NCBI GenBank assembly: GCA_002423285.1
Contig: DIVF01000006.1
Coordinates: forward strand, 1 to 64,000
Reading direction: 5' to 3'
Source: Micavibrio sp. UBA6139
GTDB lineage: Bacteria; Pseudomonadota; Alphaproteobacteria; Micavibrionales; Micavibrionaceae
DNA length: 64,000 nucleotides
How positions within the stretch are numbered: position 1 is the stretch's first letter; every line of letters starts with the position of its first letter. Made by a program: the position numbers and the translations under genes. Of the stretch, positions 15,788-24,432 are shown piece after piece. Below the pieces are notes generated by a model. It was not told where the DNA came from, did not search any database, and saw only the letters and a program-made list of their open reading frames with translations.

Positions 15788-17125
15788 ATGATCCTGAACG
15801 CTGTTTCCATCACCTGTCGTCGCGGCGGCATCGATGTTTTGACCAACCTCCGCTTTGCTTTAAGCGGCGGACAAATCATGGCTGTGACGGGGGCCAATGG
15901 CAGCGGCAAATCCACCCTGCTGCGCACCCTGGCCGGGTTGAATACGCCTGTGTCCGGAACATTGACTTTAGACGGCAAAGATTTCGCAACCGATTTGCGC
16001 CGCGACATTGCGCATTGGGTCGGGCCTGATCTGGCGTTGAAGCCTGCGCTCTCCTTGCTCGATAATTTGCGCTTCTGGATGGTGATCCAAGGCGGGCAAG
16101 CCAATGATGATTCCATTTTAAAGGCCCTGCACCGTTTCGACATCGCGCATTTATCCAATCGCCTTGTGAACACGCTGTCCAGCGGACAAAAACGCCGCGC
16201 CGCGATGGCGCGTTTGTTCCTGTCCCCGCGCCCGTTCTGGTTACTGGATGAACCAGAAGCTGCCTTGGATAAGGATGGCCGCGAAAGTCTTTTGCAAGCC
16301 TTGCACGAACATTGCGGTGATGGTGGCTCGGCGATTATCGCGACCCATGATGCCCATCTGTGGCAACCAACCTTCACATTGGAGATTGACGCCAAGGGTG
16401 AAGGCCAAGCGTTCAACCGCATGCCACCATCCGACACCCCGCAACGCCCGCGCACATTACACAACGGCCCTTTGTCCATCGTTATGGCGACAGTACGCCG
16501 TGATATGACCTTGGCGCGGCATGGAAAGACCGATTGCCTGCAACCTGTGCTTCTTTTCCTGCTGATGGTGATGTTATTCCCGTTAAGCCTTGGCCCAAAT
16601 GCCGCAACACTGGCCCCGATTGCGGGCGGGTTGATGATGATTGCGGCGTTCTTTGCCGCGCTGTTACCGCTGGAACGTATTTTTTCCGATGATGCCGCCG
16701 ATGGTACGCTCGATACGTTGATGACAACCCCTGCGCCCTTGCCCGCCTTTGTTGCCGGACGCATGGCGGCACATTGGTTGTGTACAGGATTGCCGTTGGT
16801 GGTGGTGGCTCCGCTGGCGGCATTGATGCTGGGCCTGCCTGCGGCGCAGCTTAGTATGGTGGCGTGGGTGATGCTGCCGGTGACATTGCTATTCACGCTC
16901 CTTGGCACATCGATCAGTGCATTGGTTTTAAGCGCACGGCGCGGGGCGATGTTGCTGGCCCTGCTCACTGCACCACTTTATATTCCGGTGCTGATTTTTG
17001 GCTCCGCTGCTCTCAACGCTGTCGGTGGTGATTTGCCGCTGCTCTTGTTATGGGCGGTTGTTGCCGTTCTGCTGCCCCTGTCCCCGATGATTGCATCGGG
17101 TTGTTTGCATTTGATGAAGGATTGA
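15788..17125 (+). CDS. ccmAB: CcmA-CcmB fusion, heme-handling ABC transporter
   Basis: One uninterrupted 445-residue frame joins two proteins that are usually separate. Residues 1-215 are the CcmA ATPase: Walker A GANGSGKS (35-42), the signature LSSGQKRRAAMARL (about 129) and Walker B FWLLDEPEAALD. After a short linker (PPSDTPQRPRTL), residues ~232-445 are CcmB, with about six membrane segments and the RRDMTLARHG start and PLERIFSDDAADGTLDTLMTTP motif. CcmAB with CcmC/D releases the heme-CcmE complex during cytochrome c maturation in the inner membrane. It begins the ccm operon, with ccmC 10 nt downstream. The fusion is unusual; no internal stop or frameshift is visible. Confidence 0.9.
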   Translation: MILNAVSITCRRGGIDVLTNLRFALSGGQIMAVTGANGSGKSTLLRTLAGLNTPVSGTLTLDGKDFATDLRRDIAHWVGPDLALKPALSLLDNLRFWMVIQGGQANDDSILKALHRFDIAHLSNRLVNTLSSGQKRRAAMARLFLSPRPFWLLDEPEAALDKDGRESLLQALHEHCGDGGSAIIATHDAHLWQPTFTLEIDAKGEGQAFNRMPPSDTPQRPRTLHNGPLSIVMATVRRDMTLARHGKTDCLQPVLLFLLMVMLFPLSLGPNAATLAPIAGGLMMIAAFFAALLPLERIFSDDAADGTLDTLMTTPAPLPAFVAGRMAAHWLCTGLPLVVVAPLAALMLGLPAAQLSMVAWVMLPVTLLFTLLGTSISALVLSARRGAMLLALLTAPLYIPVLIFGSAALNAVGGDLPLLLLWAVVAVLLPLSPMIASGCLHLMKD

Positions 17126-17135
17126 AAAAGAAACC

Positions 17136-17852
17136 ATGTTCCGCTTTGCCAATCCCGCCCGATTTAAAACGCTTTCACGCTGGTTGACGCCGCTGTCTTT
17201 CACGCTGGCTGTCGTGCTCCTGCTGCCGGGGCTTTATTACGGACTTTATGATTCCCCACCTGATTATCAGCAACATGATTCAGTGCGGATAATGTATGTT
17301 CATGTCCCTGCCGCCTGGGTGGCGATGATGGCTTACGCATCAATGGGTGTCGCGGCGGCGGTGCATTTGATCTGGAAACATTTGCTGGCCGGGCTTTATA
17401 TCCGTGCCGTTGCCCCCGTAGGGGCCATCTTCACCGCCATTTGTCTGGTCACGGGTTCGCTATGGGGTTTGCCAACATGGGGAACATGGTGGGTGTGGGA
17501 TGCGCGCCTGACATCGGTGCTCGTATTATTCTTCCTTTATATCGGCATCATCCTTTTGGACCGCGCCTATGATAATCCTGATCGCGGCATGGTTGCCTCA
17601 TCATGGTTGGCGGTGATTGGGTTGATTAACCTGCCGATCATTAAATTTTCCGTGGATTGGTGGAACACATTGCACCAACCGGCCAGCCTGACCAGTTTTT
17701 CCAAACTGGCTGACCCCTCCATTCACCCCGATATGCTGCGCCCGTTATTATTGATGGCCGGAGCCTTCACGGCCCTGTTTATCGGTCTGGCCCTGACCCG
17801 CACCAATATCGCCATCGCCCAGCGCAGAAAGATGACACATGAACGGGTATGA
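17136..17852 (+). CDS. ccmC: Heme exporter/handling protein CcmC
   Basis: 238 residues with six predicted membrane segments and the tryptophan-rich WWD motif WGTWWVWDARLTS. Periplasmic heme-ligand histidines are seen in YVHVPAAW and WWNTLHQPAS. CcmC binds heme in the membrane and loads it on CcmE. Its 3' end overlaps ccmD by 14 nt. Confidence 0.95.
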   Translation: MFRFANPARFKTLSRWLTPLSFTLAVVLLLPGLYYGLYDSPPDYQQHDSVRIMYVHVPAAWVAMMAYASMGVAAAVHLIWKHLLAGLYIRAVAPVGAIFTAICLVTGSLWGLPTWGTWWVWDARLTSVLVLFFLYIGIILLDRAYDNPDRGMVASSWLAVIGLINLPIIKFSVDWWNTLHQPASLTSFSKLADPSIHPDMLRPLLLMAGAFTALFIGLALTRTNIAIAQRRKMTHERV

Positions 17853-17946
17853 AATTTACGTCTATGGTGCTTATGGTTTTGCCGCGCTGCTCATCGGCGG
17901 GTTATGCCTGCACACTTACCTTGCCGCCAGAAAGAATAAGCAATGA
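17839..17946 (+). CDS. ccmD: CcmD, small heme-delivery subunit
   Basis: A 35-residue protein reading MNGYEIYVYGAYGFAALLIG followed by GLCLHTYLAARKNKQ: a short acidic/Tyr start, one membrane helix and a basic tail, the standard CcmD layout. It starts inside ccmC and its TGA overlaps the ATG of ccmE. Its position between ccmC and ccmE confirms the call. CcmD stabilises the CcmABCD/E complex. Confidence 0.92.
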   Translation: MNGYEIYVYGAYGFAALLIGGLCLHTYLAARKNKQ

Positions 17947-18401
17947 ACCGTCGCCAGCAACGCATCACCGCAATTTCACTGGTCCTGTTGGGTGTGGCCT
18001 GCGCCGCCGGGCTGACATTGTTTGCCCTGCGCGATAACGTCACCTTCTTTTTGACGCCAACGGATTTAGTTTCCGCCAGCTCCCGCCCCTTTGCCGGGGG
18101 CAAGACCATCCGCCTTGGTGGCTTGGTCGTCTATGGCACAGTTGAAAAAAATGGCCTGCTGACCAAATTCGTTGTCACCGACATGAATGAAGATGTTCCG
18201 GTCGAACATGAAGGCATCATGCCCGATCTGTTCCGCGAAGGTCAGGGCATTGTCGCCACCGGCACTTACGATCCGGACGGTGTTTTCCGCGCCAGCCAGA
18301 TTCTGGCCAAGCACGATGAAGAATACATGCCCCCCGAAGTCGCCAAGACATTGGAAAAATACGGCCACCCCGGCGATGCAGCTCAAAAAGGAACCCCATG
18401 A
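17943..18401 (+). CDS. ccmE: Periplasmic heme chaperone CcmE
   Basis: 152 residues: an N-terminal membrane anchor (ITAISLVLLGVACAAGLTLF), then the OB-fold with IRLGGLVVYGTVEK, and the heme-binding motif AKHDEEYMPPEV with His 124 as the covalent ligand and Tyr 128. It carries heme from CcmC to the CcmF/H lyase. Both ends overlap neighbours by 4 nt, so translation is coupled. Confidence 0.96.
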   Translation: MNRRQQRITAISLVLLGVACAAGLTLFALRDNVTFFLTPTDLVSASSRPFAGGKTIRLGGLVVYGTVEKNGLLTKFVVTDMNEDVPVEHEGIMPDLFREGQGIVATGTYDPDGVFRASQILAKHDEEYMPPEVAKTLEKYGHPGDAAQKGTP

Positions 18402-20272
18402 TTCCGGAACTCGGCCAGTTTTTCCTGATCCTTGCGCTGCTGATGGCTGCCCTGCAATCCTATGCCGGATGGCGCGGGCTTGATTCCGTTTGTCGCCGCG
18501 CTTCTATCCTGCAATGGATTTTATGCGCAGGCGCATTTTTGTGCCTGATGGTATCCTTTATCATCACCGATCTCAGCGTCATCACGGTTGTCGATAACAG
18601 CCATACATTAAAACCGATGCTGTATAAAATTGCCGGCACATGGGGCAACCATGAAGGGTCAATGCTGCTCTGGGTTCTGGTCCTGTCCTTCTTCGGGTTC
18701 CTGATTGCGTTACAAAAGAAACTCCCCGCCACTGTGTTATTTGTGCAAGGCTTGCAAGGCGTTGGGTTTTTATCGTTCCTGATTTTTACCTCCAATCCGT
18801 TTTCGCGCCTGTTGGCCCCGCCACTGGATGGCAATGATTTAAATCCGCTATTGCAAGACCCGGCTTTGGCCATTCACCCGCCAATGCTCTATCTGGGTTA
18901 TGTCGGGTTTTCGGTGGTGTTTTCTTATGCGGTCGCCTATCTGCTGCGCCCGGATACAACACCCGCCGCATGGGCCAAGGCGGTGCGCCCGTGGATCTTG
19001 GTTGCGTGGAGTTCACTGACAGCCGGAATCGCGCTCGGGTCATGGTGGGCGTATTATGAGCTGGGTTGGGGTGGCTTCTGGTTCTGGGACCCGGTTGAAA
19101 ATGCATCGTTATTGCCATGGTTACTGGGCACAGGCTTGTTGCATTCGATCATCGTTACACAAAACCGTGGGGCCTTTGCCCGCTGGACCGTTCTGCTGGC
19201 GATTTTGACCTATAGCTTGTCTTTGCTCGGCACGTTCCTGGTCCGCTCAGGTGTTCTCACCTCCGTCCATGCCTTTGCCGTGGACCCATCGCGTGGCCTG
19301 TTCATTTTAATGCTGCTTATTCTTTATACGGGCGGTGCATTGTTGCTCTATGGCCTGCGCGCCCCGGCACTGAAATCTGAGGCGGGCTTTGACACGCTCA
19401 GCCGGGAAACGGGCCTGCTGCTCAACAACCTTCTTCTGGGTACGTTGGCCGCGACCGTCTTCATTGGCACGCTTTATCCTTTATTGCTGGCGGCATTGAA
19501 CGCCGGACAGATTTCGGTGGGCCCGCCCTATTTCAACGCAACCGTCGTGCCGCTTTCCATTCCACTGTTCATTCTGATGGGCATTGGTCCATCCCTGACA
19601 TGGAAACGGGCGGAGCTGGGCATGGTTCTGGACCATCTCAAAATCGCCTTCGCCTTAACCGTTGCGGTCATCTTTTTAACATGGGCGATTATCGTCCATA
19701 TTTCCCCCGGCATCCTGATTGGTTTGGGGATAGCCGCCTGGTTATTTACAACAGCCATCACCCATTTCATTCGCCGTGGCGCACGGCGCAGCGATTTGTC
19801 CATGGCCATCGCCCATGCGGGTATGGGGCTGGCCGTGGCTGGCATGATCGGCACATCGCTATGGGTTGAAGAAAAATCAGTGATGATGAAACTGGGTGAG
19901 CGCGTCATCGTCGGCCGTTACGAATTGACACTGGATAAGGTTGAGGCAGGCTTTGGCCCCAATTACAGCACCATTCAAGCCACATTGACCGCGCGTATGA
20001 CCGACAGTAATGCAGCCCCCTTCACCCTGACCCCGGAACGCCGCCATTATCCGGTGGCCGCCACCCGCACCACCGAAGCCGCCATTCGCAAAACATGGCG
20101 CGATGATATTTACGTCGTGCTGGGCCAGCCCGCCGAAGACGGTAAGGCCGATTCATGGGTGATCCGCGCCAGCACCCATCCGCTGGTGCCCATCTTATGG
20201 CTGGGGCTGCTGCTCGTTGCCATCGGCGGTGCGGTGGGCGCATTTCAAAACAGAAAGGGCCAACAGGCATGA
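18398..20272 (+). CDS. ccmF: Cytochrome c heme lyase subunit CcmF
   Basis: 624 residues with about 14 membrane segments. The family signatures are GTWGNHEGSMLLWVL near the N-terminus, the WWD domain GWGGFWFWDPVENASLLPWL, and SLLGTFLVRSGVLTSVHAFA. A periplasmic domain near the C-terminus precedes the last helix. CcmF reduces and transfers heme to apocytochrome c together with CcmH/I. Confidence 0.96.
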   Translation: MIPELGQFFLILALLMAALQSYAGWRGLDSVCRRASILQWILCAGAFLCLMVSFIITDLSVITVVDNSHTLKPMLYKIAGTWGNHEGSMLLWVLVLSFFGFLIALQKKLPATVLFVQGLQGVGFLSFLIFTSNPFSRLLAPPLDGNDLNPLLQDPALAIHPPMLYLGYVGFSVVFSYAVAYLLRPDTTPAAWAKAVRPWILVAWSSLTAGIALGSWWAYYELGWGGFWFWDPVENASLLPWLLGTGLLHSIIVTQNRGAFARWTVLLAILTYSLSLLGTFLVRSGVLTSVHAFAVDPSRGLFILMLLILYTGGALLLYGLRAPALKSEAGFDTLSRETGLLLNNLLLGTLAATVFIGTLYPLLLAALNAGQISVGPPYFNATVVPLSIPLFILMGIGPSLTWKRAELGMVLDHLKIAFALTVAVIFLTWAIIVHISPGILIGLGIAAWLFTTAITHFIRRGARRSDLSMAIAHAGMGLAVAGMIGTSLWVEEKSVMMKLGERVIVGRYELTLDKVEAGFGPNYSTIQATLTARMTDSNAAPFTLTPERRHYPVAATRTTEAAIRKTWRDDIYVVLGQPAEDGKADSWVIRASTHPLVPILWLGLLLVAIGGAVGAFQNRKGQQA

Positions 20273-20790
20273 CCCGTAAACACATCATCACCCTGTTACC
20301 GGTTCTGTTATTCATCGGCCTGATGGGTGTTGCGATTATTCCGCTTTTGCGCGGCGATGATCCATCGAAAATTCGCTCCGTCCTGATCGACCAGCCCGTG
20401 CCAGACTTCACCCGCGCGGAATTCAGCAGTAGCGACCTCAAAAACCGCGTTGTTTTACTGAATATCTTCGCCAGCTGGTGCCCCCCTTGCGAAATTGAAA
20501 ATGAAATGCTCCTGACGCTGAAGAAGGACCATGCCATCGAAATTTACGGCATCAATTATAAGGACAGCGATGCGGGCCGCCGCGATTATTTGCAACGCCT
20601 CGGCAATCCATACGTTGCCGTGACCCCAGACCCAAAGGGTGAATTGGCCATTGCCTGGGGCAGTTACGGCGTTCCTGAAACATTCATCATTGATGGAATG
20701 GGCCGCATTCGTTACCGCCACGCCGCCCCCCTGACACCGGGTGATCTTGAAAAAATAATCCTGCCGCTGATCCGGGAGATTCGCAAATGA
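20269..20790 (+). CDS. ccmG: Thiol:disulfide oxidoreductase CcmG/DsbE
   Basis: 173 residues from ATG 20269, which overlaps the ccmF stop (ATGA). A signal anchor (ITLLPVLLFIGLMGVAIIPLL) is followed by a thioredoxin fold with the active site WCPPCE (Cys 71/74). The cis-proline loop is in YGVPETFIIDG. It keeps the apocytochrome CXXCH thiols reduced for heme ligation. Confidence 0.95.
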   Translation: MTRKHIITLLPVLLFIGLMGVAIIPLLRGDDPSKIRSVLIDQPVPDFTRAEFSSSDLKNRVVLLNIFASWCPPCEIENEMLLTLKKDHAIEIYGINYKDSDAGRRDYLQRLGNPYVAVTPDPKGELAIAWGSYGVPETFIIDGMGRIRYRHAAPLTPGDLEKIILPLIREIRK

Positions 20791-21209
20791 TCCGCAGCAC
20801 CCTGCTCTCTGCCTTTATCTTACTCAGCCTGTCTGGTCTTGCCATGGCGGGTGGCATGCCACACGACCGCCTGTCCGACCCGGCCCTTGAAACACGCGCC
20901 CAGCATTTGTTTACCGAACTGCGCTGCCTTGTCTGTCAAAACCAGACCATTGCCGATTCCGATGCCCGCATCGCGCATGATCTACGCCTGCTGGTGCGGA
21001 CGCGCTTGCAAGATGGTGAAAGTGATGCCGCCATCCTTGAATACATCCATTCCCGCTACGGCGATTTCGTATTGATGCGCCCACCGGTGCGCGCAGGGAC
21101 ATGGGGGTTATGGTTTGGGCCTGTTTTGATTCTGATCCTTGGTGGCGCTTCCGTCATTCAAATCATGCGCCGCGCCCGGCGTGACCAGCAGGAGTCTGAC
21201 AACACATGA
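20787..21209 (+). CDS. ccmH: Apocytochrome c thioreductase CcmH (CcmL)
   Basis: 140 residues: signal peptide (ILLSLSGLAMAGG), the conserved LRCLVCQNQTIADSDA motif with active cysteines 47 and 50, and one C-terminal membrane helix (GLWFGPVLILILGGASVIQI). It corresponds to the short CcmH/CycL protein. It overlaps ccmG and ccmI by 4 nt each. Confidence 0.95.
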   Translation: MIRSTLLSAFILLSLSGLAMAGGMPHDRLSDPALETRAQHLFTELRCLVCQNQTIADSDARIAHDLRLLVRTRLQDGESDAAILEYIHSRYGDFVLMRPPVRAGTWGLWFGPVLILILGGASVIQIMRRARRDQQESDNT

Positions 21210-21778
21210 CCATCATCATTACGCTGGCGCTCCTTTGCGCTGTTATTCTGGCCGTCGCCCTGCACCCTGTTATGACGGGTGATCAATCACGTCTGGGCTG
21301 GCGGTTACTGGTTGGCATGGCGGTGGCTGCCGTTGGCATTTATATGGCGGTTGGATCACCGGATGCGAAAACCGCCCCTGCCGCCTTTGAACATTCCGGC
21401 CCGCGCTATGAACAGCGTCTGGCCAGCCAGCGCGAATTGGTCATTTTAGAAGGCCTGTCCGGTGCGCCGGACCATGTGCCGTTTTTATTGGAACTGGGGA
21501 CTGTGCGCATTCAATCTGGTCATCCGCAAGATGCGCTTGAACCATTGGAACGCGCCCAAGCCCTGAAACCAAAGGACCAATCCATTCAAGAGGCTTTAGG
21601 GGCCGCCCATTACGCCATCGCCCTGACCTATGCCATTCAACCGCGTAAAGATGCGCGCCCGATGGCACTGAAGCATTTTGAAAAGGCCTTGAAAATTACG
21701 CCGAAAAGCACCGAATTTTATCAACGCCTGCGTGATGATGTTAAAAACTATCAACGGCGTGATGATACATCAAAATAG
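21206..21778 (+). CDS. ccmI: CcmI-like TPR protein, short form
   Basis: 190 residues with two N-terminal membrane helices (MTIIITLALLCAVILAVALH; LLVGMAVAAVGIYMAVG) and two or three TPR-like repeats (LLELGTVRIQSGHPQDALEPLERAQ; ALKHFEKALKITPKSTEFY). CcmI chaperones apocytochrome c to the heme lyase. It is only about half the length of typical CcmI; the region between the second helix and the TPRs is short. Position as last ccm gene supports the call. Its last 28 nt overlap the convergent gene. Confidence 0.8.
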   Translation: MTIIITLALLCAVILAVALHPVMTGDQSRLGWRLLVGMAVAAVGIYMAVGSPDAKTAPAAFEHSGPRYEQRLASQRELVILEGLSGAPDHVPFLLELGTVRIQSGHPQDALEPLERAQALKPKDQSIQEALGAAHYAIALTYAIQPRKDARPMALKHFEKALKITPKSTEFYQRLRDDVKNYQRRDDTSK

Positions 21779-22440
21779 CAGCGGCGCATCACTTGCACAT
21801 AATTTTCCGGGGCATCAACCGCCGCCTGTCGTTCCGCCCGCTCACGCGCCATATCTTGCACTAAAATATTGGCCATACCCATCACGGCGCGCCCCATATC
21901 TTCCTTAAACGCGTGCACTGTATGAACCGACACAGGCCCCGCAACGCCATCACCGGGCAAGGAAAAGGCCATCGCCAAACCATCGAGCATACGCTGCGCA
22001 TATTTTTCCATGACTGATTTATCAACGGCCAGATGCATTTCCTCATGGCCATAAATTTCACGGTACATACAGGCGGGCGGCGCATATTCCCGTGCCACAA
22101 AAATAACCGGGTCAATCGCCAGAACAACATGCACGGCATTATAGCGAACGCACACCCCGCCATTCACCGGAACTTGATCAAAATTTATCTTGTATTTGAT
22201 TGCAATATCACCGCGCAGCATACCGCCGATTTCATCATGCGCATGGTCATTGACCCGGTAGGCCAGATCAATATCATCATGCATTTCCTGCAACTGCGCC
22301 CGCGTCAGATCATTGCGAATTTCAACGTCATCATGTTGAAGAGACACAATAATATCAGGCCCTGGCAGCGTCGGGCACAGCCCCGATGACGCCAACACGG
22401 CAAAGACTTCCATCTCCGGCAGAGAGACAACTTTCATCAT
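21751..22440 (-). CDS. HExxH-motif protein, paralogue 1 (putative metalloprotease fold)
   Basis: 229 residues. The key segment is IYGHEEMHLAVDKSVMEKYAQRML, with His 132, Glu 133 and His 136 forming HExxH, preceded by an IDPVIFVAREYAPPAC strand. The same arrangement, YVAKEF..C..HERRHVAVDREVMNKYA, occurs in the next gene, so the two are tandem paralogues. A start MMKVVSLPEMEVF with a short weakly hydrophobic segment may be an export signal. The pattern is like DUF922-type predicted zinc peptidases, but family membership is not certain. Overlaps the ccmI 3' end in antisense. Confidence 0.6.
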   Translation of the reverse strand: MMKVVSLPEMEVFAVLASSGLCPTLPGPDIIVSLQHDDVEIRNDLTRAQLQEMHDDIDLAYRVNDHAHDEIGGMLRGDIAIKYKINFDQVPVNGGVCVRYNAVHVVLAIDPVIFVAREYAPPACMYREIYGHEEMHLAVDKSVMEKYAQRMLDGLAMAFSLPGDGVAGPVSVHTVHAFKEDMGRAVMGMANILVQDMARERAERQAAVDAPENYVQVMRRCYFDVSSRR

Positions 22441-22486
22441 AAAACTAACGTGGGAGAGCCGGGCCGATAAAACCAGAGGAGCCGCG

Positions 22487-23185
22487 CTATTTATTTATCA
22501 GAACATTCCGGCAATGGGCGCTGACGCGTTCATATTCGGCCAAAGAATCGACCTGCGCCTGCTTTACGCGCATTTCCTTTTCCATCGCCAGACGTTGCGG
22601 CTTCATGGCGTTTTCAATGTGCTGGCTGGACAGGTCCTGCATCTTTTTTTGATCATTCATATTAAATGGCCCCATGGCACCCGCTTGATTGATCGCCTTT
22701 TGCACGGCACGACCCATATTGCTGGCGTATTTGTTCATTACTTCGCGGTCCACCGCCACATGGCGACGTTCATGGGCTAAAATAGCTTCGCGGCAATTGC
22801 CGACATTGAATTCCTTTGCGACATAAATTTTCGGGTCAAGGCGCACGGTGATCACAACCTTGTCATACCACATACAGCCGATATTTTTTTCCGGGTCATA
22901 TTCCAGTGACCATGAAATCGCCGCGCGCGTTTGCGGATGGTCTTCGCGCAAGCCCCCACTGACCGTATCGGTTCCAGGGGCATAGGGCGAGACAGTATCG
23001 TTTTTGATCGCGCTTAAATTCTGGGCGGTTTTGGTGAAATCATAATCGATATGATCGGTTTCAACCGTGACCTTGACCGCCGGGGTGGTTTTGACGGAAC
23101 AGACCATGCCCGAATCACCGCCCGCCGCCCCTGAAACCAGGATCAGCGCCGCCTTCACCGCCATGATATCTGCCGCAAAAATCAT
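22487..23185 (-). CDS. HExxH-motif protein, paralogue 2 (putative metalloprotease fold)
   Basis: 232 residues; the start may instead be ATG 23164 (MAVKAALILVSGAAGG). A short hydrophobic N-terminus suggests export. The conserved core is ITVRLDPKIYVAKEFNVGNC..AILAHERRHVAVD, with His 138-Glu 139-His 142 as HExxH. A helical Gln/Lys-rich C-terminal region follows and ends CRNVLINK. The gene lies 46 nt upstream of its paralogue in the same direction, so they form a two-gene unit. Zinc-dependent proteolysis is inferred only from the motif. Confidence 0.6.
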   Translation of the reverse strand: MIFAADIMAVKAALILVSGAAGGDSGMVCSVKTTPAVKVTVETDHIDYDFTKTAQNLSAIKNDTVSPYAPGTDTVSGGLREDHPQTRAAISWSLEYDPEKNIGCMWYDKVVITVRLDPKIYVAKEFNVGNCREAILAHERRHVAVDREVMNKYASNMGRAVQKAINQAGAMGPFNMNDQKKMQDLSSQHIENAMKPQRLAMEKEMRVKQAQVDSLAEYERVSAHCRNVLINK

Positions 23186-23273
23186 CCCTAAGTGTACCTT
23201 TACTCTTTCTAAAAATCCCTTAAGTCCGTATCATGGCAACAACGATAGCAAATTAAAGGACGGTACCCTTATT

Positions 23274-23576
23274 ATGTCTCATATGATTGGAAGTCTGCTG
23301 CTTTTGGCCCTACAGGTCTATTTCTGGATCATTATCCTGAGCGTTATCCTCAGCTGGCTGATCGCCTTTGAAGTCATCAATGTGAAGAACGAAAAGGCCC
23401 AAAATCTGGTCCGCCTGCTGGAAAAGGCCACAGATCCGGTTTACCGCCCATTGCGCAAATATATCCCGTCCATCGGCGGCATCGACATCACCCCGATCAT
23501 TGTCATTTTCGGCATCTATTTGCTGCAACGTGCTGTCTATGCCGTGTTCATGGGCGCACCCGTGATGATCCCATAA
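23274..23576 (+). CDS. YggT family membrane protein
   Basis: 100 residues from ATG 23274, preceded by AAAGGACGG. It has one long N-terminal helix pair (LLLLALQVYFWIIILSVILSWL), the YggT signature segment LLEKATDPVYRPLRKYIPSIGGIDITPII, and a last helix. YggT proteins are small integral membrane proteins of uncertain role, sometimes linked to osmotic shock or cell division. folD starts 4 nt after its stop, suggesting co-transcription. Confidence 0.9.
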   Translation: MSHMIGSLLLLALQVYFWIIILSVILSWLIAFEVINVKNEKAQNLVRLLEKATDPVYRPLRKYIPSIGGIDITPIIVIFGIYLLQRAVYAVFMGAPVMIP

Positions 23577-23580
23577 ATCA

Positions 23581-24423
23581 ATGACCTTCATTCTTGATGG
23601 AAAGGCCGTTGCGACCCGCCTGCGTGATGCACTGACACAGGATGTCACCCGCATGACACAGTCCGGAATGCGCCCCGGCCTTTCTGTTATCATGGTGGGT
23701 GACAATCCTGCTTCTGACGTTTACGTCCGCAATAAAATTGCCGCGTGCCAAAAGACCGGCATTCAAAGTTTTGAACACCGCCTGCCCGGCACAGCGTCCC
23801 AATCTGAAATTGAAACCCTGATTGCACGCCTGAACGCCGACCCCGCTATTCACGGTATCTTGCTGCAACTGCCCGTCCCGGCCCATATCAATTCAAATGC
23901 CCTCATCAACCTGATCGCGCCGCATAAAGATGTTGATGGCCTGCACCCCTTAAACCTTGGCCGCTTGATGATGGGTGCGCCAGACATTATCCCCTGCACA
24001 CCGCAAGGCAGCCTTCTCCTGATCAAGGAAGTCGAACAGAATCTCTCCGGCCTGCATGCCGTTATCCTTGGCCGCTCCATCCTGTTTGGAAAACCAATGG
24101 CGCAGTTGCTGCTGGCTGAAAACTGCACTGTCACGCAAGCCCACTCTAAATCCCGCGACCTGCCCGCCCTCTGCCGCCAAGCCGACATCCTCATCGCCGC
24201 CACAGGCCAGACCGAAATGGTCAAAGGCGACTGGATCAAACCGGGCGCCATCGTCATCGATGTTGGCATCACCCGCATGGAAAACGGCACGCTTAAGGGC
24301 GACGTCGATTTTCACGCCGCCAGCACAATAGCCCGCGCCATCACCCCCGTTCCGGGCGGTGTCGGGCCAATGACGATTGCTTGTTTACTGAAAAATACAG
24401 TGCGCGCGGCGGCAAAAGAATAA
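23581..24423 (+). CDS. folD: Methylenetetrahydrofolate dehydrogenase/cyclohydrolase FolD
   Basis: 280 residues, normal family length. The signatures include GLSVIMVGDNPASDVYVRNK, GILLQLPVPAHIN, DVDGLHPLNLGRLMMG, the NADP-binding VILGRSILFGKPMAQLL and the C-terminal PVPGGVGPMTIACLL. It interconverts 5,10-methylene-THF and 10-formyl-THF in one-carbon metabolism. It is the second gene after yggT. Confidence 0.96.
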   Translation: MTFILDGKAVATRLRDALTQDVTRMTQSGMRPGLSVIMVGDNPASDVYVRNKIAACQKTGIQSFEHRLPGTASQSEIETLIARLNADPAIHGILLQLPVPAHINSNALINLIAPHKDVDGLHPLNLGRLMMGAPDIIPCTPQGSLLLIKEVEQNLSGLHAVILGRSILFGKPMAQLLLAENCTVTQAHSKSRDLPALCRQADILIAATGQTEMVKGDWIKPGAIVIDVGITRMENGTLKGDVDFHAASTIARAITPVPGGVGPMTIACLLKNTVRAAAKE

Positions 24424-24432
24424 GACTAACTA

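Noticed and set aside
15700..16968. 422-residue minus-strand frame opposite ccmAB
   Set aside because: Arg/Ser/Ala-rich antisense shadow; the plus strand has clear Walker and CcmB motifs.
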